Below, piece after piece: positions 4,416 to 5,180 of a DNA stretch of 5,180 nt. Source of the DNA: Nanobdellota archaeon (GTDB lineage Archaea > Nanobdellota > Nanobdellia > Pacearchaeales > GW2011-AR1); the NCBI GenBank assembly GCA_018816205.1, contig JAHIWJ010000056.1, forward strand, positions 1 to 5,180. Reading direction: 5' to 3'. A program made the translations under genes and the position numbers. The notes beneath the pieces were generated by a model. That model was given only the letters and a program-made list of their open reading frames with translations. It ran no database searches and was not told where the DNA came from. Position 1 is the first letter of the stretch, and the number at the start of each line of letters is the position of its first letter.

Positions 4416-4747
4416 TAGTCGAACCTCCTTTCGTATTCTTTATGAGTCATCCATTCTAAGACAACACTGATGACGATTGCCTTGCCCGCGCGAATTGTAT
4501 AAATCAATCTCCAGGCATTTGGTAAATCGTATTTCCATAGATTCGCTGCGCCATATTTTTTAGTATACGCCCTTGGAATTTGTTTTTTTTGGATTTGTAT
4601 TCCGCAAAAAGCATTTTTCTCGATATTGTCCATCGCCTGGCGAATGAATCTGAATAATTCTCTTTCAGATACATCGCCTTTCTCCAGTTTGTAGTATGCT
4701 TCTTTTGTTGCTTCGTCGGCAAATCTCGTTTCAGAGGGCATTATCAT
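4412..4747 (-). CDS. RelE-like toxin of a putative second toxin-antitoxin module
   Basis: A 111-residue protein whose C-terminal two thirds resemble the RelE fold. Residues about 7-45 are helical and charged; NLWKYDLPNAWRLIYTI (69-85) matches the central strands with the conserved R80 and Y83, and VVLEWMTHKEYERRF (95-109) is the typical terminal block with W99, H102, Y105 and Arg residues. This pattern is familiar from archaeal proteins annotated as RelE/ParE-family toxins; activity is inferred. The ATG at 4747 overlaps the winged-helix gene as ATGA; a second ATG at 4741 is possible. No Shine-Dalgarno, so coupling is expected. At its 3' end the TGA overlaps the TTG start of kae1 and the gene carries the kae1 Shine-Dalgarno, tying an essential gene to it. 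Confidence 0.75.
   Translation of the reverse strand: MIMPSETRFADEATKEAYYKLEKGDVSERELFRFIRQAMDNIEKNAFCGIQIQKKQIPRAYTKKYGAANLWKYDLPNAWRLIYTIRAGKAIVISVVLEWMTHKEYERRFDY
4424..4429 (-). promoter_or_regulatory. Shine-Dalgarno of kae1, inside the toxin gene
   Basis: AGGAGG on the minus strand, followed by TTC exactly as before rpl7ae. It is embedded in the last codons of the RelE-like toxin and bears on the choice between the TTG (8 nt spacing) and ATG (14 nt) starts of kae1. Confidence 0.7.
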
Positions 4748-5025
4748 TTTTTTCTAGACAGGTCTTTTCTTTCGAAATAGTAATGGGCTGAATCCGGGTA
4801 GTGAATCCAACCGAGCTTTCCTTCAGCGTCGATTGAGATTTTATGTGAATATAACAAATAATCAATTATTACACGAAAAGTTTGATACATTACTTTTTTT
4901 GGAAGAGCCTCCCAGAGAGCTCTCTTTTTGTATTCGCCGTCGTGCTCTTTGATGAATCGCTCTACCATTAACACTGTGTCTAGTCGGGGATATCTCAAGA
5001 TTTCTTTAATACTCTCATTTTTCAT
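4744..5025 (-). CDS. Winged-helix protein, putative antitoxin partner
   Basis: A 93-residue protein that looks like a winged helix-turn-helix. After the N-terminal EILRYPRLDTVLMVERFI (8-25), a helix DGEYKKRALWEALP (29-42) leads into the likely recognition helix VMYQTFRVIIDYLLYSHKI (45-63) and a wing SIDAEGKLGWI (64-74). I recall archaeal proteins with the same PRLDTVLMVE and MYQTF motifs, often annotated as hypothetical; this is from memory, not a search. It stands immediately upstream of, and overlapping by 4 nt, a RelE-like gene, which is the antitoxin position. The ATG at 5025 lies about 27 nt from a TATA centre, without Shine-Dalgarno, and an inverted repeat fills the space between. An antitoxin and autorepressor role is inferred from this arrangement. 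Confidence 0.7.
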   Translation of the reverse strand: MKNESIKEILRYPRLDTVLMVERFIKEHDGEYKKRALWEALPKKVMYQTFRVIIDYLLYSHKISIDAEGKLGWIHYPDSAHYYFERKDLSRKK

Positions 5026-5047
5026 GTTATATCATTAGATACAACAT
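5024..5047. promoter_or_regulatory. Inverted-repeat operator candidate, second module
   Basis: Arms ATGTTATATC (5024-5033) and GATACAACAT (5038-5047) are complementary at 9 of 10 positions around a 4-bp centre (ATTA). The repeat runs from the start codon of the winged-helix gene to the edge of its TATA box, so a bound dimer would cover the transcription start. The binding protein is inferred to be the winged-helix product. Confidence 0.6.
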
Positions 5048-5057
5048 TATTTAAATA
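5048..5057 (-). promoter_or_regulatory. TATA box of the winged-helix/RelE/kae1 operon
   Basis: TATTTAAATA, a perfect 10-bp palindrome, centred about 27 nt from the ATG at 5025, which suggests a leaderless transcript. Since no other promoter is evident before kae1 and the genes overlap, this promoter probably drives kae1 as well. Confidence 0.65.
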
Positions 5058-5180
5058 TTTCTTTGTGGATGTTTTTCTTTTTGGCGATTATGACGTGGGG
5101 TGTCTGATAGATTCAATTTCGAGAATTATGAGAAAAATAAGAATGAGGGATTTTTAAGAATTTGTAACTGCAGTGTTGCA

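Noticed and set aside
4504..4722. Minus-strand ORF of 72 codons in another frame of the RelE-like toxin
   Set aside because: The overlapping frame carries the recognisable RelE C-terminal block and couples to both neighbours; this one has no family features.
5078..5110. C/D box guide RNA suggested by ATGACG and CTGA
   Set aside because: The C-box match is poor, and no second C' and D box pair or terminal stem is visible.
5122..5160. Short open frames entering from the right edge on the minus strand
   Set aside because: All three minus frames meet stop codons within about 22 codons and none shows recognisable residues; I cannot support a gene here.

Overview
The window looks like a gene-dense stretch of an archaeal chromosome, moderately AT-rich. 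Evidence for archaea: an rpl7ae, rps28e, rpl24e ribosomal cluster, a Kae1-type TsaD, TATA-box promoters placed for leaderless mRNAs, and Shine-Dalgarno sites of the AGGAGGT type. Kae1 is not fused to Bud32, and S28e and L24e carry charged tails. This would fit a small-genome (DPANN-like) lineage, but that placement is a weak inference.

Layout, left to right. Positions 1-96 hold the 3' end of an unidentified plus-strand reading frame. A plus-strand AbrB/MazE-type antitoxin (213-476) and RelE/ParE-type toxin (470-718) follow. The toxin stop directly abuts the stop of the convergent ribosomal operon. All remaining genes are on the minus strand. Read in the direction of transcription from the right edge they are: a winged-helix protein (5025-4744) and a RelE-like toxin (4747-4412), likely a second toxin-antitoxin module; tsaD/kae1 (4415-3435), overlapping the toxin stop; a 70-residue cysteine-rich protein (3373-3161); an extended-SDR sugar-nucleotide epimerase (3130-2261); and the operon rpl7ae (2237-1929), orf105 (1922-1605), rps28e (1598-1314), orf108 (1314-988), rpl24e (991-719).

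The most unusual region is the ribosomal operon. In most archaea L7Ae, S28e and L24e genes are adjacent. Here an unrecognised ORF sits in each gap (L7Ae-[orf105]-S28e-[orf108]-L24e). orf105 is bounded by an exact 18-bp direct repeat that spans stop codon, spacer and start codon at both of its junctions. orf108 overlaps both neighbours by 1 and 4 nt, and its codon choice is unlike that of S28e.

The two toxin-antitoxin modules use unrelated antitoxin folds but share a promoter design: a TATA box, an inverted repeat in direct contact with it, then a start codon about 25 nt from the TATA centre. This suggests leaderless transcripts autoregulated by an operator that covers the transcription start. 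They lie on the two sides of a block of housekeeping genes (tsaD, epimerase, ribosomal operon).

Intergenic DNA is short. Positions 97-212 contain the first module's promoter. Positions 5058-5180 show no gene I can support.
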